Both the position numbers and the translations under genes were made by a program. From contig BAXG01000023.1 in assembly GCA_001310455.1 (NCBI GenBank), positions 1 to 64,000 on the forward strand: a stretch of DNA of 64,000 nt. The letters run 5' to 3'. A model generated the notes under the pieces. It searched no databases and was not told the origin of the DNA. It was given only the letters and a program-made list of their open reading frames with translations. Positions 22,191 through 35,536 of this stretch are shown here, piece by piece. Origin of the DNA: Photobacterium sp. JCM 19050 (lineage in GTDB: Bacteria; Pseudomonadota; Gammaproteobacteria; Enterobacterales; Vibrionaceae). Every line of letters starts with the position of its first letter. The stretch's first letter is position 1.

Positions 22191-23951
22191 CGATGTCTCC
22201 TTTGTCTACGGCAGTGATCATTTCTTTCAGCAAACCAGATTTTGAAATGTCATCCAGTTTGCCCTGCTGGACAAGTTGACCCTTATCCATCACCCAGACC
22301 TGATTTTTATCTGTCAGTTGGGCAAGCCGGTGAGTGACGGTAAGGCTGGTTTTTTGCCGAATTGCCTCGGTCAGGGAGGCAGCAACAAGCTTTTCACTGT
22401 TGGCATCAAGGCTGGCTGTTGGTTCATCAAGCAGCCAGAAGCTGCCGTTCTGGATCAATGCGCGAGCGACGGCAATGCGCTGTGCCTGTCCGACAGACAC
22501 CCCGCTGGCACGATCGCCGACATGATGCTCGTAACCTTTTTCCAGACGATTGATAAATTCATCGGCATAGGCATTCCTGACTGCGTTTTCCAACGTGTCG
22601 CTGTCAACATTCGGACGTGACAGGCAGAGGTTTTCTCTCACACTGCCATGGACGAGCATCGGGTTTTGCCCCACCCAGCTGATTTGCCTGTGCCAGCTTT
22701 CCTGATTCAGGCTGCTCATTTCCACCCCATTTATTTTCAGGCTGCCCCGGTAGGGAAGGAACCCTAAAATGGCATTAACCAAGCTGGTTTTGCCTGCACC
22801 GCTCGGACCTACCAGCGCTACTTTCTCACCAGCTGCGATTCGGAAAGTCAGCGGGCCGGCCAGTGTGACACCATCCGGGCTGAGCACTTCCAGGTTTTCG
22901 GCGGATATTGATACAGAGTCCGGAGAGGGGATAACAGTATCTCCCCTTGCCATGCCTTCCGCTTTGGTATCAAGGAATTCAACAATCGATTCTGCAGCAC
23001 CGATTGCCTGGGCCTTGGCATGGTAGAAGGTGCCGAGATCGCGCAATGGCTGGTAGAACTCTGGTGCAAGAATCAAGACAAACAGACCGGTGAACAGTGT
23101 GATGGTGATGCCGTAGTGACCAAAGTTCAGCTCACCGATATAGCTGAAGCCAAAGTAAACCGCGGTAATTGCGATAGACAACGCGGTGAAAAACTCAAGG
23201 ACGGCTGATGACAGGAAAGCAAGCCTGAGCACTTCCATGGTACGGCGTCGGAAATCTTCTGATGCATACTCTAGTTGCCGCGCTTCAGCTTCAGCGCGGT
23301 TAAACAACCTGATGGTCGCCAAGCCGCGAAGACGATCATAGAAAAAACCGGACAAACGCTGGAGCGCTTTGAAATTCTTTCTGTTCGCTTCCGCAGCTTT
23401 CATGCCTACCAATGCCATAAACAACGGCACCAGGGGGGCAGTGATCAAGAAGATCAAACCCGCAGCCCAGTTAACCGGAAATACGGCCACCAGAATAATA
23501 AAAGGCACCATCACGGCAATCGCATCTGTGGCAGGTAGCGTGCGAAGAAATCCTGCATTTCCTCAACCTGCTCTAAGATGAGTGTTGCCCATGTGCCAGC
23601 GGGTTTTCCCTGGATAAATGCCGGGCCAAGTATTCAGCTTTTCAAGGATCAACTGTCGCATATGGCGACGAATCTCTTCCCCACACCGAAACCCGGTAAT
23701 TTCTTTTCCCCAACTGCAAGCAGCGCGCAGACAGATAACAACAGCAAGCACCACGAACTGGGCAACCAGTGTTGATTTATCTGCATGCTCAATAATCAGG
23801 GCGTGAAGGATGGAGGCAATTAACGTTGCCTGGCCAACCAGCATGACGCTGAAAGAAATGCCAGGCCAACAGACATCAATAACCAGCGTTTGGCGAGTTT
23901 GCTCTGGACTTTAAGCCAGGCAGAGAGTGCTCGCTGTTTATCTTTTTCCAT
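22183..23951 (-). CDS. cydD: Heterodimeric thiol ABC exporter subunit CydD
   Basis: CydD is the partner of CydC. It starts MEKDKQRALSAWLKVQSKLA. The membrane domain contains QGKPAGTWATLILEQVEEM and the ATPase carries GPSGAGKTSLVNAIL, VSVGQAQRIAVARAL and WLLDEPTASLD. Three sites break the frame: near 23845 (one T, expected S-A-F-M-L-V), near 23626 (two bases, expected N-T-x-G-P-A; one TG unit would do) and near 23515 (one base, expected R-L-P-V-M-V-P). With four bases restored it has 591 codons, the expected size. It is upstream of cydC in one operon. Confidence 0.92.
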
Positions 23952-24044
23952 ACATCATACGTCGAATAAATGTGAAGGGAGGAGGGCAGTCCCCATTCTT
24001 AAAGGCTCAAAGAGGGGGGAATCTGTACGCTCAGCCCAAATACG

Positions 24045-24072
24045 GTAAAGGCCTGACAAGTCAGGCCTTTAC
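24045..24072 (-). terminator. Terminator after trxB
   Basis: GTAAAGGCCTGA (24045-24056) is perfectly complementary to TCAGGCCTTTAC (24061-24072) with a four-base loop. It lies 12 bases past the trxB stop; the tail after it is only moderately T-rich. Confidence 0.75.
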
Positions 24073-24084
24073 GGGAAGATATGA

Positions 24085-25068
<984 letters not shown>

Positions 25069-25115
25069 CTAATTTCGAGTGATGGGCAGATTTTAGGTAA
25101 AATAGGCAACTAAAG

Positions 25116-25141
25116 AAAGAGCACCAGTGAAGGTGCTCTTT
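25116..25141 (-). terminator. Terminator downstream of ald
   Basis: AAAGAGCACC (25116-25125) pairs with GGTGCTCTTT (25132-25141). On the minus strand it runs into CTTT. It lies 80 bases beyond the ald stop, ahead of the trxB start. Confidence 0.65.
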
Positions 25142-25220
25142 GCTAATTCGTATGGTTTATAACCAATTGGTGTCAAATGGGGAAATAAAATGCATTACCC
25201 CTAAACTTTATAAGGCCTAA

Positions 25221-26339
25221 TCAACCTTCCAAAGCAACCATTGGGTCAACATATTCCAGGTCAAAACTTTCAGCGACTTCACGACAGGTTACCTGCCCAT
25301 GAATGACATTCAGTCCATCGCGGAAGTGACTGTCACCGAGCAATGCGTTTTTGTAGCCTTGGTTTGCCAGTTTGACGATAAATGGCAGTGTTGCGTTGTT
25401 GAGTGCAAAGGTTGATGTGCGGGCAACGGCCCCCGGCATATTGGCAACACAGTAATGCACAACATCGTCAACGATATAGGTCGGATCGGCATGTGTAGTG
25501 GCGTGGGATGTTTCAAAACATCCCCCTTGGTCAATGGCCACATCGACTACAGCACTACCGGGTTTCATCTTTTTGATAAGTGCTTTAGTAACCAATTTTG
25601 GGGCAGCAGCACCCGGAATCAGGACTGCACCAATAACCAAATCGGCAGCGATTACGTGCTGCTCCAGGGCCTCATGTGTGGAATAAACGACTTTTGCCCG
25701 CCCCTGGAATTCCTCATCCAATTTGCGAAGTGTGTCAACATTTCGATCTAAAATTGTTACATCCGCTCGAAGGCCTACGGCCATCCGGGCTGCATTGGAA
25801 CCGACGACACCGCCGCCTAAAACAACGACTTTAGCGGGTGCCACACCTGGCACTCCGCCCAGCAATAATCCGGTACCACCGCGAGATTTCTCTAAAGTTT
25901 GAGCACCAGCCTGAATAGACATTCGTCCTGCGACTTCGGACATTGGCGCTAAAAGTGGCAATCTACCATGAGAATCTGTTACGGTTTCGTATGCGATACA
26001 GACAGCTTTACTCTTGATAAGGTCTTCTGTTTGTGGAAAATCTGGAGCTAGGTGCAAATAAGTGAACAAAATTTGTCCTTCGCGCAGCATAGCGCGCTCG
26101 ACAGCTTGAGGTTCCTTAACTTTTACAATCATATCTGCGCCAGCAAAGATGTCTGCGGCGGATGGAAGGATTGATGCACCTGCAGTCACATAGTCTTCGT
26201 CAGTAAATCCAATGCCTGAACCGGCTTGAGTTTCGACTATCACTGTGTGGCCGTGGGTAATAAGTTCTCTAACGGACGCGGGAACCATGCCGACACGATA
26301 TTCATGGTTCTTAATTTCCTTAGGTACGCCAATAATCAT
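25221..26339 (-). CDS. ald: Alanine dehydrogenase
   Basis: Ald interconverts L-alanine and pyruvate plus ammonia with NAD+. Intact, 372 aa. The substrate-binding lysine and catalytic histidine are in VKVKEPQ and FTYLHLAPD, and the NAD-binding motif is VLGGGVVGSNAARMA. It is divergent from lrp across about 165 bases, the usual vibrio arrangement, and Lrp-family proteins often control such ald genes, so regulation by the neighbouring Lrp is likely but not shown here. Confidence 0.95.
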   Translation of the reverse strand: MIIGVPKEIKNHEYRVGMVPASVRELITHGHTVIVETQAGSGIGFTDEDYVTAGASILPSAADIFAGADMIVKVKEPQAVERAMLREGQILFTYLHLAPDFPQTEDLIKSKAVCIAYETVTDSHGRLPLLAPMSEVAGRMSIQAGAQTLEKSRGGTGLLLGGVPGVAPAKVVVLGGGVVGSNAARMAVGLRADVTILDRNVDTLRKLDEEFQGRAKVVYSTHEALEQHVIAADLVIGAVLIPGAAAPKLVTKALIKKMKPGSAVVDVAIDQGGCFETSHATTHADPTYIVDDVVHYCVANMPGAVARTSTFALNNATLPFIVKLANQGYKNALLGDSHFRDGLNVIHGQVTCREVAESFDLEYVDPMVALEG

Positions 26340-26504
26340 CCTGTATATACTCCGTAAGACAGTGGTTTTTACTAGTCGTTTGCTATGAGCTCCTATTTAT
26401 GGCTAGTATAGTTTGCAATCAGCGGGATTTGATGCTGAAAATTAAAAAAACGTTAACGAGAGCGTTATATTTTTTTGCAAGGAAGTGAGAAGGTGGAATA
26501 AAAA

Positions 26505-26999
26505 ATGGTAGATAGTAAAAAGAAGCCGAACAAGGAACTGGACCGCATTGATCGCAATATTCTCAATGAGCTCCAAAAGGACGGCCGTATCTCGAACGTA
26601 GAGTTGTCCAAGCGCGTTGGACTTTCGCCCACACCATGTTTAGAACGTGTTCGCAGACTTGAGCGTCAGGGTTACATCACTGGTTATACTGCATTGTTGA
26701 ACCCGCAGTACCTGGATGCATCTCTGCTGGTCTTTGTTGAAATCACTTTGAACCGAGGTGCGCCAGACGTATTTGACCAGTTCAACAAGGCGGTACAGCA
26801 GTTGGAAGACATTCAGGAATGTCATCTGGTTTCCGGCGACTTCGATTACCTGTTGAAGACCCGAGTATCTGATATGTCTGCTTATCGCAAACTGTTGGGT
26901 GAGACGCTGCTTCGCCTTCCGGGTGTGAATGACACCCGTACCTACGTGGTTATGGAAGAAGTGAAACAGACTAACCAACTGGTTATTAAAACTCGTTAA
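26505..26999 (+). CDS. lrp: Leucine-responsive regulatory protein
   Basis: Lrp is a global DNA-binding regulator of amino-acid metabolism that responds to leucine. Intact, 164 aa, the same length as E. coli Lrp. The N-terminal helix-turn-helix is visible (ISNVELSKRVGLSPTPCLERVRRLE) and the C-terminal RAM domain binds effectors and forms octamers (GDFDYLLKTRVSDMSAYRKLL). It has a strong terminator and lies upstream of ftsK, as in E. coli. Confidence 0.97.
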   Translation: MVDSKKKPNKELDRIDRNILNELQKDGRISNVELSKRVGLSPTPCLERVRRLERQGYITGYTALLNPQYLDASLLVFVEITLNRGAPDVFDQFNKAVQQLEDIQECHLVSGDFDYLLKTRVSDMSAYRKLLGETLLRLPGVNDTRTYVVMEEVKQTNQLVIKTR

Positions 27000-27035
27000 T
27001 CCGAGTTTATAAACTAAAGTGGTTAAGAAGCATCC

Positions 27036-27070
27036 AAGCGGGTGGCGTTTTCGCCACCCGCTTTGTTTTT
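27036..27070 (+). terminator. Rho-independent terminator of lrp
   Basis: A 12-bp perfect stem, AAGCGGGTGGCG (27036-27047) with CGCCACCCGCTT (27052-27063), closes a TTTT loop and is followed by TGTTTTT. Confidence 0.92.
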
Positions 27071-27198
27071 GGCAAATTATGACTTTACCTTTACGTGCAA
27101 AAGTTCAGGAAATCGCGCACTTTGGTATAACATAGGAAAGAGTTGAAGTATCCGCACGTGTTGCAAGGGCAGCATTCAGATAAAAATACAAGGTACCA

Positions 27199-30086
27199 AT
27201 GGAGTTTTCCCTGCGTCAGGAACCCAAAGAGTCCACGCCTAAGAAACGGTTAAATGGCTGGCAGCGCATCAAGGAAGCGCTATTTATTGTTGGATTAATG
27301 GTTGCGCTTTTCACCTACGTGGCGTTGCTCACCTATAATTCTGCTGATCCGTCTTGGTCCCAGACCGCCTGGGATGGCCCCGTAAAAAACGCTGCCGGAG
27401 CGATGGGTGCATGGCTTGCTGACACCCTCTTTTTCATGTTCGGTGCACTGGCCTACCTTTTGCCATTGGCACTGGTATTGGGAACCTGGGTGTTCCTTAG
27501 ACACCGGGATGCCTCCGAGCCGCTTAACTACACCATTCTCGGCACACGCATACTTGGACTCGTGGTCCTTTTCCTCACAAGTTGCAGCCTCGCTGACCTG
27601 AATTTCGATGACTTCTGGTATTTTTCATCCGGAGGCGTGGTGGGTGATGTGGTTACGGGTATGGTATTGCCACTGTTTAACGTACTCGGGACCACGCTGG
27701 TCATGATGTTCCTCTGGGCTGCCGGTTTCACCCTGTTTACTGGCATATCCTGCTTACTATCGTTGACGCGCTGGGAGAGTGGGTACTGGAAGGCGTTGAC
27801 TGGGTTCTGGCGAAAGCCAGGGGTGAAAAATCCGAAGTTCATTCTGCTTTCGACAGTCGTGGAGACGATGAAAACCTTGAGATGACTGACCTTGATGTGC
27901 TTGCCAAACCGCTGCGTGCGAAAAGTGAGGACATGGCTGCAGAGCCGCAGGCCGTTGAGACGTCTGGTGACAGCACCAAACCAAAACAATCCAACAACGC
28001 TGCGCTGTCATCAGATGCTTTCGACATGCCGGATATTCTGATGTCTTCTCCCGTTACTGGTGAACATGAAACTGATCCGGAAGATAATCGCGTCGAGCCA
28101 ATCATCCATTTCCCTGAGGAACAGACGTCATCAGACGTGCTTCTTCCTTGGCAGAATGTTGAAAATGGCTCGGACAATAATGTCCGAGAGGAAGACGTGT
28201 CTGAGCACCACGAGACGTCTGAATCTGTGGTTGAGGAAATCGCATTCCACGATGACCATGCACTGGATCAAACTGATACAGACAACCTTCACACAGATAC
28301 CTTTGCAGACGATGTGCTGGATTTCACTGAAGACGATGGACAATGGCAGCAGGCAGAGACTTCCCAATCTGAGCCGTCTGCCGCAGCAGAACATGGCGAA
28401 TCACTTGCGCCAGACGAAGCTGCCCCAACGCCTCACGCACAGTTCACTGAATTCAAGCCGGTAGAACCAGACCGTGAAAGCTCGGATGAGGAAGAAGATC
28501 CGTTTATGGAGACCATCCGGGAAGCGAAGGCGAAGGAAGCTGCCAAGATTCACCCGTTCCTGCGCCGTCAGGAAGAAAACCTGCCGAAGCCCAAAGAACC
28601 GTTGCCGACTGTCGACCTTCTCGACCCACCTCGCAAGACGGTTCAGCGCGCTTCCCGCGAAGAGCTGGAGCATACCGCCCGACTGGTTGAAGCACGTCTG
28701 TCTGACTATAAAATTGATGCGAAGGTTGTTGGTGTCTATCCGGGGCCGGTGATTACCCGTTATGAACTCGAACTGGCACCGGGTGTAAAAGTCAGCCGGA
28801 TTTCTGGTCTGTCAAAAGATATCGCCCGATCCCTTTCTGCATCAGCCGTTCGTGTGGTTGAGGTTATCCCGGGTAAACCTTATATCGGACTTGAACTGCC
28901 AAACGCCCACCGGGAAATGGTGTCGATGTCGGAAGTGGTAGATAGTGAACGCTTTAAGCAGTCCAAGTCACCGCTGTCTGTGGTGCTTGGTAAGAATATC
29001 GCCGGTGAGTCAGTGGTGACTGACCTGGCTAAAACGCCGCACCTGCTGGTGGCCGGTACAACCGGTTCCGGTAAGTCTGTGGGTGTTAACGTTATGATTG
29101 TCAGCATGCTTTACAAGGCTTCGCCTGAAGAAGTGCGTTTCATCATGATTGACCCGAAAATGTTGGAGCTTTCTGTTTACGAAGGCATTCCTCATTTGCT
29201 GACGGAAGTGGTTACTGACATGAAGGATGCCGGTAATGCGCTGCGTTGGTGTGTGGGTGAGATGGAACGCCGCTACAAATTGATGTCCATGCTTGGCGTA
29301 CGAAACATTGCGGGCTTTAATGACAAGGTGAAAGAAGCGGAAGAAGCGAACCATCCGATTCCGGACCCTCTGTGGAAGCCGGGTGACAGTATGGATCCCG
29401 AAGCCCCGATGCTGGAAAAATTGCCTTATATCGTTGTGGTAGTGGATGAATTTGCTGACCTGATGATGGTTGTAGGCAAAAAGGTGGAAGAGCTGATTGC
29501 CCGTCTCGCCCAGAAAGCGCGTGCGGCCGGTATACACCTTGTCCTTGCCACGCAGCGTCCATCCGTGGACGTTATTACAGGTCTCATCAAGGCGAACATT
29601 CCGTCTCGCGTAGCGTTCACGGTATCCACTAAAACAGACTCTCGAACCATCCTTGACCAAGGTGGTGCGGAATCGTTGCTGGGCATGGGTGACATGCTGT
29701 TTATGATGAACGGCTCTAACCATCCGGAACGTGTTCACGGTGCATTTGTCAGTGACGACGAAGTACACCGGGTGGTCAGCAACTGGAAAGCACGCGGTAA
29801 ACCGAATTACATTGAGAGTATCCTCAATGACGATCAGGGTGCGGATTCCCTCCTGCCGGGTGAAACAGGAAGCACTGATGACGACCTGGATCCGCTGTTT
29901 GATCAGGTGGTTGAGTTCGTGACTGACAGCCGCCGCGGCTCGGTTTCCGGTGTTCAGCGTCGCTTTAAAATTGGTTACAACCGGGCTGCACGCATTGTCG
30001 AGCAGTTGGAAGCGCATGGTATCGTCAGTTCCCCGGGTCACAACGGAAACCGGGAAGTGTTGGCCCCGCCGCCTCCCCGTGACTGA
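27199..30086 (+). CDS. ftsK: DNA translocase FtsK
   Basis: FtsK anchors at the septum and pumps DNA to resolve chromosome dimers at division. The N-terminal part (about residues 20-190) has four membrane helices; the middle (to about 430) is an acidic, low-complexity linker; the C-terminal motor has Walker [13 protein letters not shown] and Walker [13 protein letters not shown], and ends in the DNA-reading gamma winged helix ([24 protein letters not shown]). One G is missing near 27752 (TCCTGCTTAC, expected S-W-L-T-I). The linker here is shorter than in E. coli; restored length is 963 codons. Confidence 0.95.
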
Positions 30087-30106
30087 GTACCCCTGATTTA
30101 AATTAT

Positions 30107-30127
30107 AGGGAGCCATAAAGGCTCCCT
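30107..30127 (+). terminator. Stem-loop between ftsK and lolA
   Basis: AGGGAGCC (30107-30114) pairs with GGCTCCCT (30120-30127) around ATAAA. The tail (AATTTGG) is short of Ts, so it may reduce read-through rather than end transcription. Confidence 0.45.
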
Positions 30128-30143
30128 AATTTGGAAAAAACGA

Positions 30144-30743
30144 ATGAAAAAAAGCCTTTTTCTATTGGTGATGATCGCACCGTTGGCATTGGCCAATCCT
30201 CAGGACAACCTGATCTCCCGCTTGGACAAAGTGAATGCCTTCAGTGCAGGATTCTCTCAAAAAGTCACCAGCGCTGACGGCGAAGTTATCAGTGTGGGGA
30301 CGGGTACACTCGCAATTGAACGGCCGAACCTGTTTAACTGGACGACGGTTGAACCGGATGAAAATATTCTGGTATCTGATGGGAAAACACTTTGGTATTA
30401 CAGTCCGTTCGTGGAACAGGTCACCGCAATGTGGCTGGATCAAGCCACTGATCAGACGCCGTTTACACTGCTAACCCGAAACAATAAAACAGACTGGCAG
30501 CAGTACACCGTTACGCAAAAAGGGGATGTCTTTACCCTGACGCCAAAATCGCAGTCATCGCGTGTCGGTGAATTTGTTGTGGATGTAAAGAAAGACGGCG
30601 AAGTCGAAGGTTTTTCTGTGGTTGAACAGGATGGGCAAGTGAGCCAGTTCACTTTGAATAAATTTGTTGCTGCGAAGCCTAATGACAGTTTGTTCCACTT
30701 TACCCCGCCGGACGGTGTAGAGTTGGACGATCAGCGCCAGTAA
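30144..30743 (+). CDS. lolA: Outer-membrane lipoprotein carrier protein LolA
   Basis: LolA ferries lipoproteins across the periplasm from LolCDE to LolB. The frame is intact at 199 aa. Residues 1-17 are a signal peptide ([17 protein letters not shown]), and the mature part begins [16 protein letters not shown]. The family features [26 protein letters not shown] and [15 protein letters not shown] are visible. It lies between ftsK and rarA, the conserved order, 16 bases before the rarA start. Confidence 0.95.
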   Translation: MKKSLFLLVMIAPLALANPQDNLISRLDKVNAFSAGFSQKVTSADGEVISVGTGTLAIERPNLFNWTTVEPDENILVSDGKTLWYYSPFVEQVTAMWLDQATDQTPFTLLTRNNKTDWQQYTVTQKGDVFTLTPKSQSSRVGEFVVDVKKDGEVEGFSVVEQDGQVSQFTLNKFVAAKPNDSLFHFTPPDGVELDDQRQ

Positions 30744-30759
30744 AACACGGGAGTACCCG

Positions 30760-32096
30760 GTGAGTAATTTCAGCCTTAACTTTTCCTCTGACTTCCGCCC
30801 ATTAGCAGCGCGCATGCGCCCGCTGACCCTTGACCAGTATATTGGTCAGCAACATTTGGTCGGGCCGGGTAAACCGCTGCGCCGTGCACTTGAAGCCGGC
30901 CAATTGCATTCCATGATCCTGTGGGGGCCTCCGGGTACGGGCAAAACCACGCTCGCAGAAGTGGCGGCCGGATATACCAATGCGGAAATTGAACGGGTGT
31001 CCGCCGTAACATCCGGAGTGAAAGAGATTCGGGCTGCTATTGACAAGCGCGCCAGAACCAACTTGCCGGCCGGAAAACCATTCTGTTTGTGGATGAGGTG
31101 CATCGCTTCAACAAAAGCCAGCAGGATGCGTTTTTACCGCATATCGAAGACGGTACCGTGGTGTTTATTGGTGCGACCACAGAAAACCCGTCGTTTGAAC
31201 TTAACAATGCATTGCTGTCCCGGGCTCGGGTCTACAAGCTGACATCGCTGGAAAAAACGGACATTTTGAATGTCATTAACCAGGCATTGACCGATAAAGA
31301 ACGCGGGCTCGGAAACGATCAAATTGATGCACCTGACGCCCTGAAAAATGCGCTGGCAGAGCTGGTGGCAGGGGATGCCAGGATGTCACTGAACTACCTT
31401 GAAATCCTGGTAGATATGGCTGCGGAAGGTGACGATGGTACCAAGCACCTTAGCCTCGACATGTTGTCGGAAGTGGCCGGTGAAAAAGTCGCCCGTTTCG
31501 ACAACAAAGGGGATATTTGGTACGACCTGATTTCTGCATTCCATAAGTCCGTGCGCGGTTCTGACCCGGATGCGGCCTTGTACTGGTACGCCAGAATTGT
31601 GACTGCCGGTGGTGATCCGCTGTATGTCGCTCGCCGCCTGTTGGCAATTGCGTCAGAAGATATTGGCAATGCCGATCCCCGGGCAATGGAAATTGCCATC
31701 AACGCCTGGGATTGTTTTAACCGTGTTGGCCCGTCAGAAGGAGAGCGAGCTATTGCCCAGGCCGCGGTGTACTGTGCTTGCGCACCAAAGAGCAACGCCG
31801 TTTATACCGCCTGGAAGCAGGCACTGAATGATGCAAGGGAAACCTCTGACTTTGAAGTGCCTGTTCACCTCAGGAATGCTCCAACGAAACTGATGAAATC
31901 GATGGGTTACGGAGATGATTACCGCTATGCCCACGATGAGCCAAATGCCTACGCCGCAGGCGAGTCATATTTCCCGAAAGAGATGGCGGGGACACGGTAT
32001 TACCAGCCGGTTGAACGAGGGCTTGAAATCAAACTGCGGGAAAAACTTGCATTTCTTGACCAACTGGATGCAGCCAGCCCGCGAAAGCGCTGGTAA
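30760..32096 (+). CDS. rarA: Replication-associated recombination protein A
   Basis: RarA (MgsA) is an AAA+ ATPase related to clamp loaders that acts at stalled replication forks. The GTG at 30760 follows GGGAG with a six-base gap. Walker A is [14 protein letters not shown], and Walker B with its extension is [19 protein letters not shown]. One G is missing near 31072 (CCGGCCGGAAAACC, expected [11 protein letters not shown]), so the gene reads as two overlapping frames. Restored it has 446 codons, the family size. It is downstream of lolA and upstream of serS. Confidence 0.93.
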
Positions 32097-32248
32097 AGGC
32101 GCATCCAGCGCAAAGAACCGCTAGGAAAATCGGTGTATTTTCGCTATTGTTTAACCCTTGAAGAATGACCGGATATTCAGGCTTTCTCACGACCTGGGCG
32201 TCATTCATTTGTTCATGCAAAGACAACGAATCGATAAGTAGGATAAGC

Positions 32249-33534
<1,286 letters not shown>

Positions 33535-33551
33535 CCCTATCGAAACAGATA

Positions 33552-33578
33552 AAACCGGTCTTGATGACCGGTTTTTTT
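33552..33578 (+). terminator. Rho-independent terminator of serS
   Basis: AAACCGGTC (33552-33560) pairs with GACCGGTTT (33566-33574) around TTGAT, followed by a T run. Confidence 0.92.
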
Positions 33579-33925
33579 ATGCGTTGAATCTAGGGCGCGT
33601 TTATCTTTCAATTTCCGCGCCTGCTTGACTGTAAAAATGTGCTTCATGGTAATAAATTGGGAATCCAATTTGGAAGGGTAAGCCGTCCTGTCCTGTTTTC
33701 AATATGTTAATCACGACGTCAGTTTTTTATAAACATTGATAGCAATAAATACATCCTCACAAATCCATAAACCTATCAATGACTAACTATCCAAAATTGT
33801 TAATACTATTAGCAATTGTAAGGTTAATGATGGTGATTCCGTCAGTTCCAGGCTGAAGATATCCATATTTCAGCCGATAACGGGAATTAACACCTGGTGT
33901 ACATGTATTTATAAAGGGACGTCGA
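33579..33925. other. Intergenic region upstream of the Aer-like gene
   Basis: AT-rich sequence that should hold the promoter of the following chemoreceptor. I see no gene, RNA or clear operator. Confidence 0.4.
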
Positions 33926-35483
33926 ATGCGCATTAATCAGCCCGTCACGCAAAAAGAAAACCGGTATCCGGAGCATTACAATTTGCTTTCAACAACTGAT
34001 ACCAAAGGCTTTATCAAATATGCAAGTAACGAATTTTGCGAAGTCGCGGGCTTTTCTCTCGAAGAGCTGAAGGGACAGCCTCATAACATGGTTCGCCATC
34101 CGGATATGCCTCCCGCTGCGTTTAAGGATATGTGGGAGCACCTCAAAAAGGGCAAATCCTGGATGGGAATGGTAAAAAACCGTTGTAAAAACGGGGACCA
34201 TTACTGGGTTGACGCCTTTGCCACTCCGATTATGCATGACGGAAAAGCTTACGAGTATCAATCGGTGCGCTCCTGCCCTGACAGGCACCTTGTGGACAGG
34301 GCTGAGAAACTCTACCCGAAGCTCAAAGCCGGTAAGGTCCCGTTACAACTTAGATTGCCCCGCACGCGGTTGTGGCAGCGTTGCAGTCTTGCCTTCATCT
34401 TAGCGGCGATTTTGTCGTTTGTTGTCGGAATGTTTGCCGGGTTGCCGGCGGCAATGGCGGTACAGTTGGTGCTTCGGTTGCCATTGTGTATTCAGCAACC
34501 CGCCGACTGGAGAAACTGACAACGGAAGCGCGTAAGAGCTTCGATAATCCCATGATGGAACTTGTTTATACCGGTGCAGTGGGAGATGTGTCTGAATTGG
34601 AATTGGCACTGAAGATGCGCGCAGCAGAACTTAATGCCGTTGTCGGCCGCATCATGGACTCCAGCGAGCAGGTACTTGGTGCGGCTTCCCGTGCGAACGA
34701 GAACGGGCGTGAGACCGCAAGCAACATTGAAGCGCAAAATGCAGAAACGGATCAGATGGCGGCGGCTATCAACCAGATGTCTGCAACCAGTAATGACATG
34801 GCCAACAATACACAGTCAGCGTCTGATGCGGCCTCTCAGGCTCAGGATGCCAGCCAGGATGGTATGAACACTGTCTCCCAGACTGTGGAAGCCATCAACC
34901 AACTAGCCAGCCAACTCGACAATGCATCCAAGGTTATTGCTGACCTTGAAGAGCATGGTAAGCGCATTGGTGCAGTCTCTGATGTGATAAGCGGCATTGC
35001 GGAACAAACGAACCTTCTGGCTCTGAACGCTGCTATCGAAGCTGCCCGGGCTGGTGAACAAGGGCGGGGTTTTGCAGTGGTTGCTGATGAAGTGCGTGCA
35101 CTTGCCCAGCGTACACAAGAATCTACATCAGAAATTCAGACTGTTATTTCTGAGATTCAAAGCGGTACCAGTCAGGCGGTCGATGCAATGGCCAAGGTAC
35201 TGAATTGTCAGCAGGCTGTGTGGATACCGCCAACCGCGCAGGGGAGGCAATCCAGCGGGCGCAGTCACTGGTGAATGACATCAGTGACCGAAACCACCAG
35301 ATTGCGACAGCCGTTGAAGAGCAGGCAGCAGTTGCGCAGGAGATGAACTCCAACGTCCAGTCGATTTCCGAAGTGTCTCAGGCTAACGTTGCACTTGCCG
35401 GGGAAAGTGTTACTGAAACATCCCGCTTGGTTGATCTCCTGGATGAGCAGCGCCAACTGGTTATCCAGTTCAGGAAGAAGTAG
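33926..35483 (+). CDS. Aer-like PAS-domain methyl-accepting chemotaxis protein
   Basis: This is a cytoplasm-facing energy or redox sensor that signals to the chemotaxis kinase CheA. An N-terminal PAS domain (about residues 20-120; [34 protein letters not shown]) resembles the FAD-binding PAS of Aer. It is followed by two closely spaced membrane helices (about 155-195) with no real periplasmic domain, then the MCP signalling domain with hairpin tip [38 protein letters not shown]. Two single-base losses break it: one near 34469 (expected Q-L-V-A-S-V-A) and one near 35204 (expected V-L-N-L-S-A-G). Restored it has 520 codons. The ligand is not known. Confidence 0.88.
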
Positions 35484-35509
35484 GCCTTGTTGCTGTACTG
35501 GTGTCTCAG

Positions 35510-35536
35510 AAAGGCTGCAAATTCTGCAGCCTTTTT
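35510..35536 (+). terminator. Terminator of the Aer-like gene, shared with the convergent gene
   Basis: AAAGGCTGCA (35510-35519) pairs with TGCAGCCTTT (35525-35534) around AATTC with Ts following. Its end touches the stop codon of the minus-strand gene. Confidence 0.85.

Noticed and set aside
26335-26370. LexA-like CTGTATATAC at the ald start
   Set aside because: The right half of the SOS box is missing.
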